64,000 nucleotides of DNA from Candidatus Melainabacteria bacterium (GTDB lineage: Bacteria; Cyanobacteriota; Vampirovibrionia; Obscuribacterales; Obscuribacteraceae): positions 20,738 to 84,737 of the forward strand of contig JACRFZ010000002.1 of the NCBI GenBank assembly GCA_016212515.1, written 5' to 3'. Positions within the stretch are counted from its first letter, which is position 1. Each line of letters opens with the position of its first letter. The notes under the pieces are model-generated. The model had not been told where the DNA came from. It worked only from the letters and a program-made list of their open reading frames with translations, and ran no database searches. The position numbers were made by a program, and so were the translations under genes. This document shows, piece after piece, positions 35,584-43,577 of the stretch.

Positions 35584-38072
35584 ATTTAAATTTCAGCTTG
35601 AGTGCGCAAAGACTTACTCTCTTGATCTGCCTGCTTCTCACCGCAGAAAATGCAGCGGCTCAAAATGTCAATTTTACGGCTAGAAAGACAGCCAATCGCG
35701 CCTACGACAATCTGGTCAAGCAAGCCACGCACGCTCTGGACAACGGCGATTACCTGAACGCCATAAATCTCTGGACTAAGATCATCAGTGATTTCCCCAA
35801 CAAAAGCGAACCTTTTTTGCAGAGAGCTGTAGTGCGAAGACAGATAGGTGATTTGAAGGGTGCCCAATTGGACCTGGATAAGGCCCTGGAACTGTCTCCC
35901 AATTTAGCTCCGGCTCTCATTCAAAGGGCAGCCGTCAGACACAGACTGCTCGATATGAAAGGGGCCCAGGCGGACGTTGAAAGAGCCGTGGAACTGGCGC
36001 CCAACAACTATCAAGCTTACGCCGAACGAGGCTCAATAAGGTATGCTCTCGGAGATTTGCAAGGCGCTCTGGCAGACTACAACACCGCCATGACCATAAA
36101 TCCGGAAATGGGCAAGCGACTGAACAAAGCTGTACAACCCCAGGTGGGACAGAACTGGCAGGCAGCACCAGGACAGCAGACTTGGTCAAATCAGCAGACT
36201 ACGCAAAGCCAACAGACTGCACAAAATCAACAAATCGAAGCCAACCAAGCACCACAGATCAATCAAGCCGGCTCACAGGTCAATCAAGGCAGTTCGCAGG
36301 TCCATCAAGGCGGCTCCCAGACCAATCAAGGCAGTTCGCAGGTCCATCAAGGCGGCTCCCAGACCAATCAAGGCAGTTCGCAGGTCCAGACCGCCTGGCA
36401 AAACCAACTGCCTCCGGGCGTGACTGTGCAGAGTACAAACCCCGGTCAATTGTCCGTTGCCGGGCCCAAATTGCAAGCCAATTTTCAACTGGCAACCTCC
36501 TCGGCACTGGGTCTTAAGGAACTCTTTGCCAGAGGACCGGCGACAGGCGGCAACAGTTCCGGTCAGGGCACCAACGCCGGTCAAAACTCCAGCGCGGGTT
36601 TAGGTAATTCGAGCGGACCAGGCAGCACCACTACAGGCAACACTCTTAACAGCAGCACCACTAGCGGTAGCACCACTAGCGGTAGCACCTCTATCAGTAG
36701 CTCAAATACCGGCAGCACCTCCACTGGCAACACCACTACCGGAAACACCACTGCTAATGGCAATTCCGGCTCCAACAGCAGAGCAAATGCGGTCACTCTA
36801 GCCACTGCCAATGGCGCGGCAAGCAGCGCCTCCGAACCGGAACTCCCCACCTATTCGGCCAGCCAGCTTGCGCACCTGAACAACCTGGCCGCCAGCGCCA
36901 TCAATAATAAGCAGTTCGACAAAGCCATCGACATTCTAGAGCGCCTGGTGAAAGCATCTCCGGATTATGCCCATGCCAGAGATAATCTTGTCATAGCCCA
37001 TAACAACCTTGGGCTGCAACAGGCAGCAAGAAAGCCGGAGCAAGCTGTGAACGAATTTAGAGCAGCTCTTTTTATAGATTCATCAAAGATGGCTACTCGC
37101 AAGAATCTCAATGCGGTTCTCTCTGAGCTAGGGAAAGAACCAAACAACCATCAGGATCGCCGGAAACTAGCTGAGACTTTAATGGACAGGGGTGACTGGC
37201 AAGGCGCCTATGTAGAGATTACCGAGGCATTGAGACTGAATAACAATCGAGAGAGTAGACTTCTACTGGCCAAAGTAATTACGGCCATGGAAAGCGCACC
37301 AACACCAGCAGCGGTAGCACCGGTTATGGTATCAACGCGCGCGGCAAAACCAAGACGAAGTGCTTCAGAAATAGCTGCTGCGGCTGCCGCAAGAGCAAGC
37401 GAACCGCCGCTGCAGTCACCTTCAGCCGGCCCGGCATTCTACCCAAGCACTGCCGTGGTACCAAAAGAAACAATCGCAAGAGAGACGATAACAAGAGAGC
37501 CGACGGCAACGCAACCGATTGCGACACAACCGACACCAACTCAACCGACGGCAAAAACTCCTGAAACAGCAGCGGCACTGGATACGGTAGCGACCCAGGC
37601 TGACGCTTTCAGACAAGAGACACCGGAATCAACCGTGCCGCATGTGAAAGCTTTTGATCAGGACTTCATGAACGAGCGCATCAAGAGTTCTCCGGAAGAC
37701 GTGCTGATGGTAGCCAGGCAGTTTGCCACTGAAGGTAACTACCTGGATGCTGAAGCTCTTTTGGTCAGGCTTATCGAAAGCCAGAGCGCAAGCATTGGCA
37801 ACAGTACCCGAAAGACTGATCTCTTGGAGGTAGCTCTCGAATCTTTGATTTCAATCTATATTAAGCTCAACAAGCCGGATCGAGCGGAACAACATTTGAA
37901 AGCGCTTCTGCAGTTGCAAGAAATAAGTAAGCATCCCCACGATCCGCAACTTGGTAAAACCATGGCTGACTATGCAAGAGTATTGAGAATCAACGGCAAA
38001 CAAGACGAGGCCGCAAAACATCAAGCAAAAGCCGACTCCATACTGGACAGGCTTTCGGGCACAGCCCCCTGA
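35580..38072 (+). CDS. large secreted TPR protein with Gln/Asn and Ser/Thr/Gly linkers
   Basis: 830 aa from GTG 35580, coupled to the rhodanese stop by a GTGA overlap. A signal peptide (LLICLLLTAENAAAQ) is followed by four TPRs (about 35-180). A Gln/Asn-rich segment follows with a 14-residue repeat (GSSQVHQGGSQTNQ) from a 42-base DNA repeat. A Ser/Thr/Asn/Gly stretch is next (about 320-415), then two further TPRs (about 420-560). An Ala/Thr/Pro linker with ATQPIATQPTPTQPT follows, and the final TPR block spans about 690-820. Likely an envelope scaffold. No catalytic motif. Confidence 0.75.
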   Translation: MNLNFSLSAQRLTLLICLLLTAENAAAQNVNFTARKTANRAYDNLVKQATHALDNGDYLNAINLWTKIISDFPNKSEPFLQRAVVRRQIGDLKGAQLDLDKALELSPNLAPALIQRAAVRHRLLDMKGAQADVERAVELAPNNYQAYAERGSIRYALGDLQGALADYNTAMTINPEMGKRLNKAVQPQVGQNWQAAPGQQTWSNQQTTQSQQTAQNQQIEANQAPQINQAGSQVNQGSSQVHQGGSQTNQGSSQVHQGGSQTNQGSSQVQTAWQNQLPPGVTVQSTNPGQLSVAGPKLQANFQLATSSALGLKELFARGPATGGNSSGQGTNAGQNSSAGLGNSSGPGSTTTGNTLNSSTTSGSTTSGSTSISSSNTGSTSTGNTTTGNTTANGNSGSNSRANAVTLATANGAASSASEPELPTYSASQLAHLNNLAASAINNKQFDKAIDILERLVKASPDYAHARDNLVIAHNNLGLQQAARKPEQAVNEFRAALFIDSSKMATRKNLNAVLSELGKEPNNHQDRRKLAETLMDRGDWQGAYVEITEALRLNNNRESRLLLAKVITAMESAPTPAAVAPVMVSTRAAKPRRSASEIAAAAAARASEPPLQSPSAGPAFYPSTAVVPKETIARETITREPTATQPIATQPTPTQPTAKTPETAAALDTVATQADAFRQETPESTVPHVKAFDQDFMNERIKSSPEDVLMVARQFATEGNYLDAEALLVRLIESQSASIGNSTRKTDLLEVALESLISIYIKLNKPDRAEQHLKALLQLQEISKHPHDPQLGKTMADYARVLRINGKQDEAAKHQAKADSILDRLSGTAP
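36268..36388 (+). repeat. 42-bp in-frame tandem repeat
   Basis: Nearly three copies of a 42-base unit (GGCAGTTCGCAGGTCCATCA... ) encode GSSQVHQGGSQTNQ inside the TPR protein. The copies are almost identical, indicating recent expansion. Confidence 0.85.
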
Positions 38073-38125
38073 GTTTGCAGCAATCGACCTAGAAAACAGG
38101 GTGCCCTGCGCCCTGCTTACATCGC

Positions 38126-38377
38126 TTACATCTTCTCGTACCAGACCGGTCCGTCATTAGCCGGCTTCTCATCCTGCGCACCGCTTGCGGCACTAGCAAC
38201 TGTCCCACTGTCATCGGGCAGGTAGTCTAGAAGTCGAATATAGAGCTTAGCCATCTGGGAGCGCTCTTCATCAGCCCAGGGCAACGGTCTGAACTCATCC
38301 AGGATAGCGAAAACTTCCGAACGCGTCTTTGCATCGCGAATTCGTTTGAACCATGCCTGTAAATCCAGTTGAGTCAT
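38126..38377 (-). CDS. small acidic helical protein, unknown
   Basis: 83 aa from ATG 38377 (AGG seven bases upstream). Compact helical start (LDLQAWFKRIRDAKTRSEVF, LDEFRPLPWADEERSQMA) with an acidic, disordered C-terminus ending GPVWYEKM. A longer frame to 38485 would run through the terminator hairpin of the neighbouring gene and is unlikely. No family recognised. Probably a separate transcript from the gene at 38507. Confidence 0.55.
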   Translation of the reverse strand: MTQLDLQAWFKRIRDAKTRSEVFAILDEFRPLPWADEERSQMAKLYIRLLDYLPDDSGTVASAASGAQDEKPANDGPVWYEKM

Positions 38378-38432
38378 CGCCTTACCTGCTTGAGTCGAGC
38401 AATTTTTGCCGAAAAGATTCAGCCGAAAAGAA

Positions 38433-38460
38433 AAGCTCGCGGCCGATTGGCCGCGAGCTT
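38433..38460 (-). terminator. rho-independent terminator of the 38507-38911 gene
   Basis: A perfect 12-bp stem AAGCTCGCGGCC/GGCCGCGAGCTT with a four-base loop. On the minus strand it is followed by TTTTCTTTTC. It lies 47 bases after the stop of the secreted protein gene. Confidence 0.9.
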
Positions 38461-38506
38461 CTAATGATATATCCGACGATGGCAACTTGCCTTAAAGGCA
38501 AATCGT

Positions 38507-38911
38507 TTATTTCTCGTCGAGTTCTCCGAGGCTGAAAGAATCGGGGTGGAAAGGAGTTTCAAAGCCTTTCATGAAACCGTTCTTCAAACCATAGTATGAA
38601 CCCTTAACGCCGCCAACCACGAGGCCGGCAGGAAGAGTAAATACGCTAACGAGCAAGCAAGCAGGACCACATTCCTTACCTTTGATTGCCTCGGCACCTT
38701 TGCCGGTCAAATCAATGTAGGACTTGTAGGACTCGCGTACTACGGCAACCGGTGTGCCGAGCACAGTACCGGCTACAACACCACCGAGTCTGGTCGGCAG
38801 GAGAGCGGCCTGGGTGACTTTCTCCATGGCCTCATCAGCGGCCATTACAGGAGCTACAGCACCAGCTGAAGCAACCATAATCATCGCCAGACCCAAAACT
38901 TGTTTTTTCAC
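38507..38911 (-). CDS. small secreted protein with hydrophobic core
   Basis: 134 aa, GTG start with AGGAGG eight bases upstream. A clean signal peptide (KKQVLGLAMIMVASAGAVAPVMA, quoted in part as LGLAMIMVASAGAV) is followed by LLPTRLGGVVAGTVLGTPVA, a pair of cysteines (KGKECGPACLL), and a second hydrophobic stretch VFTLPAGLVVGGVKG. Similar small proteins are common as tandem paralogues in related lineages, but I cannot name the family. Probably exported and membrane-associated. It has its own terminator at 38433-38460. Confidence 0.7.
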   Translation of the reverse strand: MKKQVLGLAMIMVASAGAVAPVMAADEAMEKVTQAALLPTRLGGVVAGTVLGTPVAVVRESYKSYIDLTGKGAEAIKGKECGPACLLVSVFTLPAGLVVGGVKGSYYGLKNGFMKGFETPFHPDSFSLGELDEK

Positions 38912-39941
38912 AATGAACCTCCTCTTAAGCTCACCTGATGGTAAAAATATCGCTTGACGTCTACTTTTACGTCGGCATCGAAAATGCTTCTAATATCTTG
39001 TGACAGGAATCGCCTCTCGTCAACCTTTGAATTTATCGGACCCGGCATTTGCCTTCGTCCTCATTCATACTGGTCGCCAAGTACCAATATGTCAACAATC
39101 ATTTTTCCACGTTGTGGTGCAAAACTCAAGGACGGACTTAAAACAAAGTATATTGCAGTGCCTGCTGCATATGCATTCGGCTATGCGTCTAGTGCTTCAC
39201 CTGCTCTTGAGACTGACAGTCTGCAACTGTTAAGAGAACGCATTTGAGAATTCTTAGATCAACGGCCAATAGTCGTCGTCTGGTCTGGAGTGCATCTAAT
39301 TCCGTGCAGGCATCCGCCACCATATTCGGTAGCGCCACCAACAGAGCACCTGCAATCATGCGCATGCATAGCACCTCGCAGCCGTTGCCAAGCGAAGCCT
39401 GGGGAAGCGGAAAATACTTATCATTGAAAGGATTGTGGCAGAACCCTACTGAATTCAGGCAGCCTTGACTGCCTGATAATGAATTTTCTCTAGCTCTCAA
39501 TTATCCCGGCTCTTCATTAAAGGCTCCCGGTATTCGATTTACAAAATTGAGGCGTGAATGAAATTCGAAATAATTTCGCTCAAACTTATTGAATTGGCCA
39601 CTTGACAGAGAATTCAAGAGAAAATCAAGCGAAATTCCGTATATTTTCACTTGCGCCCCAATTTTGCAAACTAAACCCCCGAGGTCTGTTACTGCGAACC
39701 ACGAGCTACTGAAGTAATCTGCCTGAAACACCTCGACTAAGCATAGGCTAGGACGACTAGACTAAGGCAACTAGACTGAGATACTTCGACTAAAGCACTT
39801 CGTCTCAAGCCCTGCGGCGCAGACAATTCAACCGTTTCAGATCTAATTTTTAGCGACCAGGGCAATTGAACTTTTTCGTCAATACCTTCGTTACTAGTAT
39901 GTAACTACGTGCACCGGCACAAGAAGGTGGGAGGTTTAACC
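38912..39941. other. 1-kb stretch with no convincing gene
   Basis: Several short ORFs on both strands lack ribosome sites and family features. Visible structures are an 8-bp stem hairpin at 39455-39476 (CAGGCAG/CTGCCTG) without a T-run, and degenerate GACTAA/GACTAG repeats at about 39733-39810. It may be decayed coding DNA. Confidence 0.4.
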
Positions 39942-40718
39942 ATGACCAGGAAAAGACGCCGCCAAGTTAAAGATATAGAACAGATAGAAAACGAAGCCAG
40001 AAGAATCGAAGAGAGAGCAGCTCTAGAGGCAGAAGAATTCGCAGCTTTAAGCACTAATTCTCAGATAGTGGAGGACGATTACGAAAACAGAAATCTAGAC
40101 ACGATCAAACCGGGAACCCTGCGCCGCTACAACGGACCAGGCAGTTACATGAGACGCTATCTCAGCTGTCTGGCTCCCGGCACAATTTTCGCTACAAGAG
40201 ATCTACTCTGCTTTGCAAGACGATCCACGGTAGACTCCTTCATCCAAAGAATGCTCAAGGAAAATCACATCCAGAAACTGGCTCAGGGACTCTACCGAAC
40301 CAGACCGGAAAAACAAGATATAGTGAAAGAAGAAGAGATAGTTAGAGCCAAGCTTCGCGCCTTCGCACGGGAATCGACAGGCAAAATTACAGACAAAACA
40401 CACCGCACAAGCACCTATCTAATTAGCGGCAGCAACAGCTCGCTCATTCTGACTGCCAAAGCAGTAAAAGTCGAACTCAAAAAGATCGGACCAAGAAAAC
40501 TTGCCCTTGGTCAATCAAGGGTTGGTACAGCTTTGCTCGCAATATGGCTGAAAGGAAAATCCAACTGCAAGGAAGAAGACATAGCAAACTTTTTGATGAC
40601 ACTCAGTCGAACCGAGAGAAACGAAATCGCCAAGATGAAGAGACTCCTGCCACAGTGGCTTACAGACAGGCTCCCCAGTACCACCGAAGCAATAATGTCG
40701 GTAATGCCGCAGCAATAA
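39942..40718 (+). CDS. DUF6088/AbiEi-antitoxin-like winged-helix protein
   Basis: 258 aa from ATG 39942 with GGGAGGT at ideal spacing. A basic/acidic helical N-terminus (MTRKRRRQVKDIEQIENEAR) precedes a winged-helix segment: MRRYLSCLAPGTIFATRDLL, then VDSFIQRMLKENHIQKLAQG and LYRTRP. This matches the pattern of DUF6088 and AbiEi-type antitoxins. The second half (YLISGSNSSLILTAKAVKVE, RNEIAKMKRLLPQWL) follows the DUF6088 C-terminal layout. No nucleotidyltransferase toxin is found nearby, so it is an orphan or a plain regulator. Its last codons and stop lie inside a 23-bp repeat array. Confidence 0.6.
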   Translation: MTRKRRRQVKDIEQIENEARRIEERAALEAEEFAALSTNSQIVEDDYENRNLDTIKPGTLRRYNGPGSYMRRYLSCLAPGTIFATRDLLCFARRSTVDSFIQRMLKENHIQKLAQGLYRTRPEKQDIVKEEEIVRAKLRAFARESTGKITDKTHRTSTYLISGSNSSLILTAKAVKVELKKIGPRKLALGQSRVGTALLAIWLKGKSNCKEEDIANFLMTLSRTERNEIAKMKRLLPQWLTDRLPSTTEAIMSVMPQQ

Positions 40719-40849
40719 TGTCGGCAGTGCCGCAGCAATAATGTCGGCAATGCCGAAGCAATAATGTCGGCAATGCCGCAGCAATAATGTCGGTAATGCC
40801 GAAGCAATAATGTCGGCAATGCCGCAGCAATAATGTCGGTAATGCCGAA
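40689..40849. repeat. 23-bp tandem array with internal palindrome between convergent genes
   Basis: Seven units begin GCAATAATG at 40689, 40712, 40735, 40758, 40781, 40804 and 40827. Consensus is GCAATAATGTCGGCAATGCC followed by GMA. The TCGGCA-a-TGCCGA core of many units is a near-perfect palindrome. The first unit and part of the second encode the end of the DUF6088-like protein. The array ends seven bases before the stop of the converging hydrolase gene. Confidence 0.92.
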
Positions 40850-40855
40850 GACAAA

Positions 40856-42007
40856 CTACTGACTGGCGGCCACAGCACAACACTTAATACAAAAGGCAAG
40901 GGCCTGCCACTCCGCCCAATATGGATCCGCCCCCTGCTGCCGGTCTACAACGCCGCCAGAAAGACGCGCAGGCAGTTGCTTCTTTGCCAGGTCTGGCAGG
41001 TCTAGCAGAAACTCTCCAACCTGCTCGCAAGAAAGAACCTGTTCAAAATCACCAAGATGCATATCGTCAAAGGCAATGAAACTGACATGTCCACCATGCT
41101 CAGGGGCAAGAAGCCTGACCGGATGAGCCGTCCCGCTCGACCGGCTGATGGTTTTAAATGAAGCCTCAAAAGGTACCAGAGGATCATCTTTGGCGGCAAT
41201 TATCAAAGCCGGGCACTGAATGTCGGAAAGACAGCGCATGGCACTGGCCCCGTGATAGTAAGAGGCAGCTCCGTCGTAACCGGCATCCACTGCCGTAAAG
41301 TAATTATCAAACTCCCGCAGAGTCTTGATACCGGCCAGGCGCTGCATATCAAACTTGCCTGGAAAGAGTTTCTCTTTTGCGCGAATTTTCCGCTTCAAAC
41401 CAAGGAGGAAATTAAGCTCGTAGAGTCTGTTTACGCCAGTTTCAATAGCGCTGACCGAGGCATCCAATTCAATGGGCGGGGAGACAGCCACCACTCCATC
41501 CAGCAGCCGGGAATTAAGTCGTCCCAACTCTCCGGCCGCCTTCAGCACCATATTGCCGCCAAGGCTGAAACCGCAAGCAAAGACTGTTTTATAGCCGTAG
41601 TCATTCCGCAGTTGCTTAACCACAGCCACCAAGTCGTCACTTAAGCCGGCGTTATAGAGAGTCTGGGATAGCGAAAGAGTTCCTTCGCAGTTTCTCATAT
41701 TCATGCGAAAGACCGAAAAGCCCGCAGCCAAAGCCTTTTTGCAGAGTCCCTGGACATAAGAGGCCTGGGCGGAACTTTCGAGCCCATGCACGATAACCAT
41801 GAGCGCGCTCTCACCAGGCAGCTTACCGGGTCCGGCTTCATGTAAGTATCCCGTTACGTAGTTTCCCGGGGCGACCTCGATAGTTAGCTTACTACAATCA
41901 GATGCAGGCAGTTGAGCACGAAGCCGGAAAATAGGCGCAATGGTCATCAGGTGCCCGTTTCGCAGGCCCGGAGCAGGGACAAATGCTTTAGTTTTGTACT
42001 CCGTCAC
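40856..42007 (-). CDS. YheT-like alpha/beta hydrolase
   Basis: 383 aa, GTG start with GGAG five bases upstream. It follows the YheT/ABHD1-3 layout: RNGHLMTIAP near the start, VIVHGLESSAQASYVQGL, FRMNMRNCEGT, nucleophile elbow GFSLGGN, AAKDDPLVP carrying the acid, and EHGGHVSF carrying the histidine. The catalytic triad is complete. Role: cytosolic serine hydrolase, probably an esterase or lipase; the natural substrate is uncertain for the family. The 3' end abuts the 23-bp repeat array, which may end its transcript. Confidence 0.85.
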   Translation of the reverse strand: MTEYKTKAFVPAPGLRNGHLMTIAPIFRLRAQLPASDCSKLTIEVAPGNYVTGYLHEAGPGKLPGESALMVIVHGLESSAQASYVQGLCKKALAAGFSVFRMNMRNCEGTLSLSQTLYNAGLSDDLVAVVKQLRNDYGYKTVFACGFSLGGNMVLKAAGELGRLNSRLLDGVVAVSPPIELDASVSAIETGVNRLYELNFLLGLKRKIRAKEKLFPGKFDMQRLAGIKTLREFDNYFTAVDAGYDGAASYYHGASAMRCLSDIQCPALIIAAKDDPLVPFEASFKTISRSSGTAHPVRLLAPEHGGHVSFIAFDDMHLGDFEQVLSCEQVGEFLLDLPDLAKKQLPARLSGGVVDRQQGADPYWAEWQALAFCIKCCAVAASQ

Positions 42008-42070
42008 ATCTACTCCGGTCGCATATAAAACAAGCTAGATACAGTTTATACACGGGATTTTCACGCCGCT

Positions 42071-42079
42071 TGCTATAAT
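42071..42079 (+). promoter_or_regulatory. extended -10 promoter
   Basis: TGCTATAAT is a perfect extended -10 element (TGn before TATAAT). It lies 40 bases upstream of the small ORF at 42119 and would drive that ORF and the lipoprotein gene. No -35 box is needed or seen. Confidence 0.55.
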
Positions 42080-42118
42080 GAAATAGCATATTTACGGGCT
42101 TTAGCAGAATCAATCATT

Positions 42119-42229
42119 ATGCTATCCGAAGGCGAACCAGCATTTTTTGGAATGTTTTTGATTTTTGCTCTTCTGGTTTTACTGGGAGTGGCACAAAACA
42201 CTGGTGTTCTGCCACCCTTGCATTACTGA
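42119..42229 (+). CDS. 36-aa membrane miniprotein
   Basis: ATG-started ORF encoding a short acidic start (LSEGEPAFF), one transmembrane helix (GMFLIFALLVLLGVA) and the tail QNTGVLPPLHY. It follows an extended -10 promoter and precedes the lipoprotein gene by 17 bases, suggesting a two-gene operon. The ribosome site is weak. Confidence 0.45.
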   Translation: MLSEGEPAFFGMFLIFALLVLLGVAQNTGVLPPLHY

Positions 42230-42246
42230 CAAGAGGCCGGATTCCC

Positions 42247-42648
42247 GTGTATAAACGCCTTGTGCCTCTATTTCTTGCCCTCTTCAGCATCTGCGCTTTT
42301 GCTTGCGGTTGCACAACGGAAGGTGGCGATATGGCTCTCACTCAAAATGTTCGCCTGGAGATGGTGGACTGGCACATAGCCGGTCTCTGGGTGATCAACT
42401 GTCCGGTTTGCTGGCTGAGAGTCTATAACTACAATAACGTACCCATCCACGATGTCACTTTGAGCTATGTCACCTATGACTTCGACGGTAAGCCGCTGGA
42501 CAAGGGCACCTTCGTCATTGACGGCACTGTGCCGCCATCCAATATCAAAAACTTCATTGAGCAATACATAGGTCTGGTCAGTCTGGAGAGCGACAAACTC
42601 TCAATCAAACTGGAAAGTGTCAAAGGCGGCGAAGGCGGCGCACACTAG
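42247..42648 (+). CDS. putative lipoprotein with immunoglobulin-like domain
   Basis: 133 aa, GTG start, with GAGG about ten bases upstream. The signal sequence (LVPLFLALFSICAFACGC) ends in a loose lipobox with two candidate cysteines, then 100 residues of alternating beta strands: VRLEMVDWHIAGLWVINCP, VYNYNNVPIHDVTLSYVTYD and TFVIDGTVPPSNIKNF. The pattern fits proteins that describe conserved pre- and post-modification of a strand sandwich (FxxxG-type), but no family can be named. A 17-bp repeat array begins right after the stop. Confidence 0.6.
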   Translation: MYKRLVPLFLALFSICAFACGCTTEGGDMALTQNVRLEMVDWHIAGLWVINCPVCWLRVYNYNNVPIHDVTLSYVTYDFDGKPLDKGTFVIDGTVPPSNIKNFIEQYIGLVSLESDKLSIKLESVKGGEGGAH

Positions 42649-42660
42649 CAGTCAGACTTC

Positions 42661-42811
42661 GCTGGAAGTCGTCCGGCGCTGGAAGTCGTCCGGTGCTGGA
42701 AGTCGTCCGGCGCTGGAAGTCAGCCGGCGCTGGCAGTCGTCCGGCGCTGGAAGTCAGCCGGCGCTGGCAGTCGTCCGGCGCGGGAAGTCGTCCGGCGCTG
42801 GCAATCAGAAC
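42661..42811. repeat. 17-bp tandem repeat array (GCTGGAAGTCGTCCGGC)
   Basis: Nine units start at 42661, 42678, 42695, 42712, 42729, 42746, 42763, 42780 and 42797. Some carry AGTCAG for AGTCGT, and GGCAG for GGAAG, in an alternating higher-order pattern. The period of 17 excludes a coding role. It lies just after the lipoprotein gene and before the convergent miniprotein gene at 42859. Confidence 0.92.
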
Positions 42812-42858
42812 CTCGGTCGACAACAGAAGTCCGCCGACCATTAAAATCCAAGACCGGT

Positions 42859-43029
42859 TCAATAGTTGTGTTCGGTTTCTTTGAAGGCAGAGCGCCAGAC
42901 AACGTAAGCGATGATGCCGTAGAGAACACAAAGAATCGCGAAGGTCACCATCGGCATCTTCTGATAGATGCGCGCGAACGGACGAACGATGAAGTCTATG
43001 AGAAATAGTCCTACTGCTGTTCCTGGCAT
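42859..43029 (-). CDS. 56-aa membrane miniprotein
   Basis: ATG 43029 is preceded by AGGAGG (ten bases away). The product has a start PGTAVGLFLIDFIVRPFARI, then MVTFAILCVLYGIIAYVVW as a clear transmembrane helix and a polar tail KETEHNY. The strong ribosome site and clean helix support a real gene. No family recognised. Confidence 0.65.
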   Translation of the reverse strand: MPGTAVGLFLIDFIVRPFARIYQKMPMVTFAILCVLYGIIAYVVWRSAFKETEHNY

Positions 43030-43145
43030 ATGGCTATCGCCTCCTTGCTGAGAACATTATATGCAAGGAGATTTTTTGTGGGAGCAGTATGATCAAAGGT
43101 TTACAAGAGGCGATTTATTTCGCTCTCATATAAGTCGGCGCTCAG

Positions 43146-43280
43146 CTAGTGACGCCAGTATTTATGACTACGAATCCACCGAGCAGCCAGGCTGGGTGAG
43201 ATCAAGTCGGGATTGAGAATAAGGAATACACCGATTAGAAGAAAGAGAGTCAGCCCGGCTGACAAAATCATGAGCATCAT
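43146..43280 (-). CDS. 44-aa membrane miniprotein
   Basis: Starts at ATG 43280 (ATGATG). One hydrophobic helix (MILSAGLTLFLLIGVFLIL) is followed by NPDLISPSLAARWIRSHKYW, so it would be a single-pass protein with a basic cytoplasmic end. The ribosome site is weak. It could be co-transcribed with the 42859-43029 miniprotein, 116 bases downstream. Confidence 0.5.
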   Translation of the reverse strand: MMLMILSAGLTLFLLIGVFLILNPDLISPSLAARWIRSHKYWRH

Positions 43281-43431
43281 AGAAGCTTTTAATTCTCTTC
43301 AAAAGGAATAACGGGAGAGCTATTAAATGGTCTTACTGACTGGTTAAAGACCAGGTTAAGAAAGTTCGACCAGAAAGAATAGATTTAAATAATACTACGC
43401 CCGAGAGTCAATTCATATCAAAAATGTAGGA

Positions 43432-43463
43432 AAAGCGGCCCAACTTGCAGGTTGAGCCGCTTT
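43432..43463 (-). terminator. rho-independent terminator of the DUF4384 gene
   Basis: AAAGCGGC-CCAAC / GGTTG-a-GCCGCTTT makes a 13-bp stem with a TTGCA loop and one bulge. Read on the minus strand, the last stem bases run into TTTTCC. It lies about 115 bases after the DUF4384 stop codon. Confidence 0.75.
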
Positions 43464-43485
43464 CTGAGATTTCGGTAATAATCCG

Positions 43486-43577
43486 GATGCGGTGATCTAG
43501 TCGCGGTGCTCTAGTCTCGACGAGTTTGTCACGGTGATCTAGTCACGGTCTAGTCTCGCCGAGTTTGTCGCGGTGGT
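43486..43577. repeat. imperfect ~40-bp duplication at the 3' end of the DUF4384 gene
   Basis: Two copies of CTAGTCTCGMCGAGTTTGTC followed by GCGGTGRTCTAKTCRCGGT lie between the terminator and the stop codon at 43578. The last copy runs into the end of the coding frame. Confidence 0.6.

Noticed and set aside
39189..39731. Two adjacent minus-strand ORFs (103 and 76 codons)
   Set aside because: No ribosome sites or recognisable features. They might be decayed genes but cannot be supported.
40689..40849. Possible CRISPR array (also considered at 33903 and 42661)
   Set aside because: The units are contiguous with no unique spacers, and no cas genes are present. They are minisatellites.
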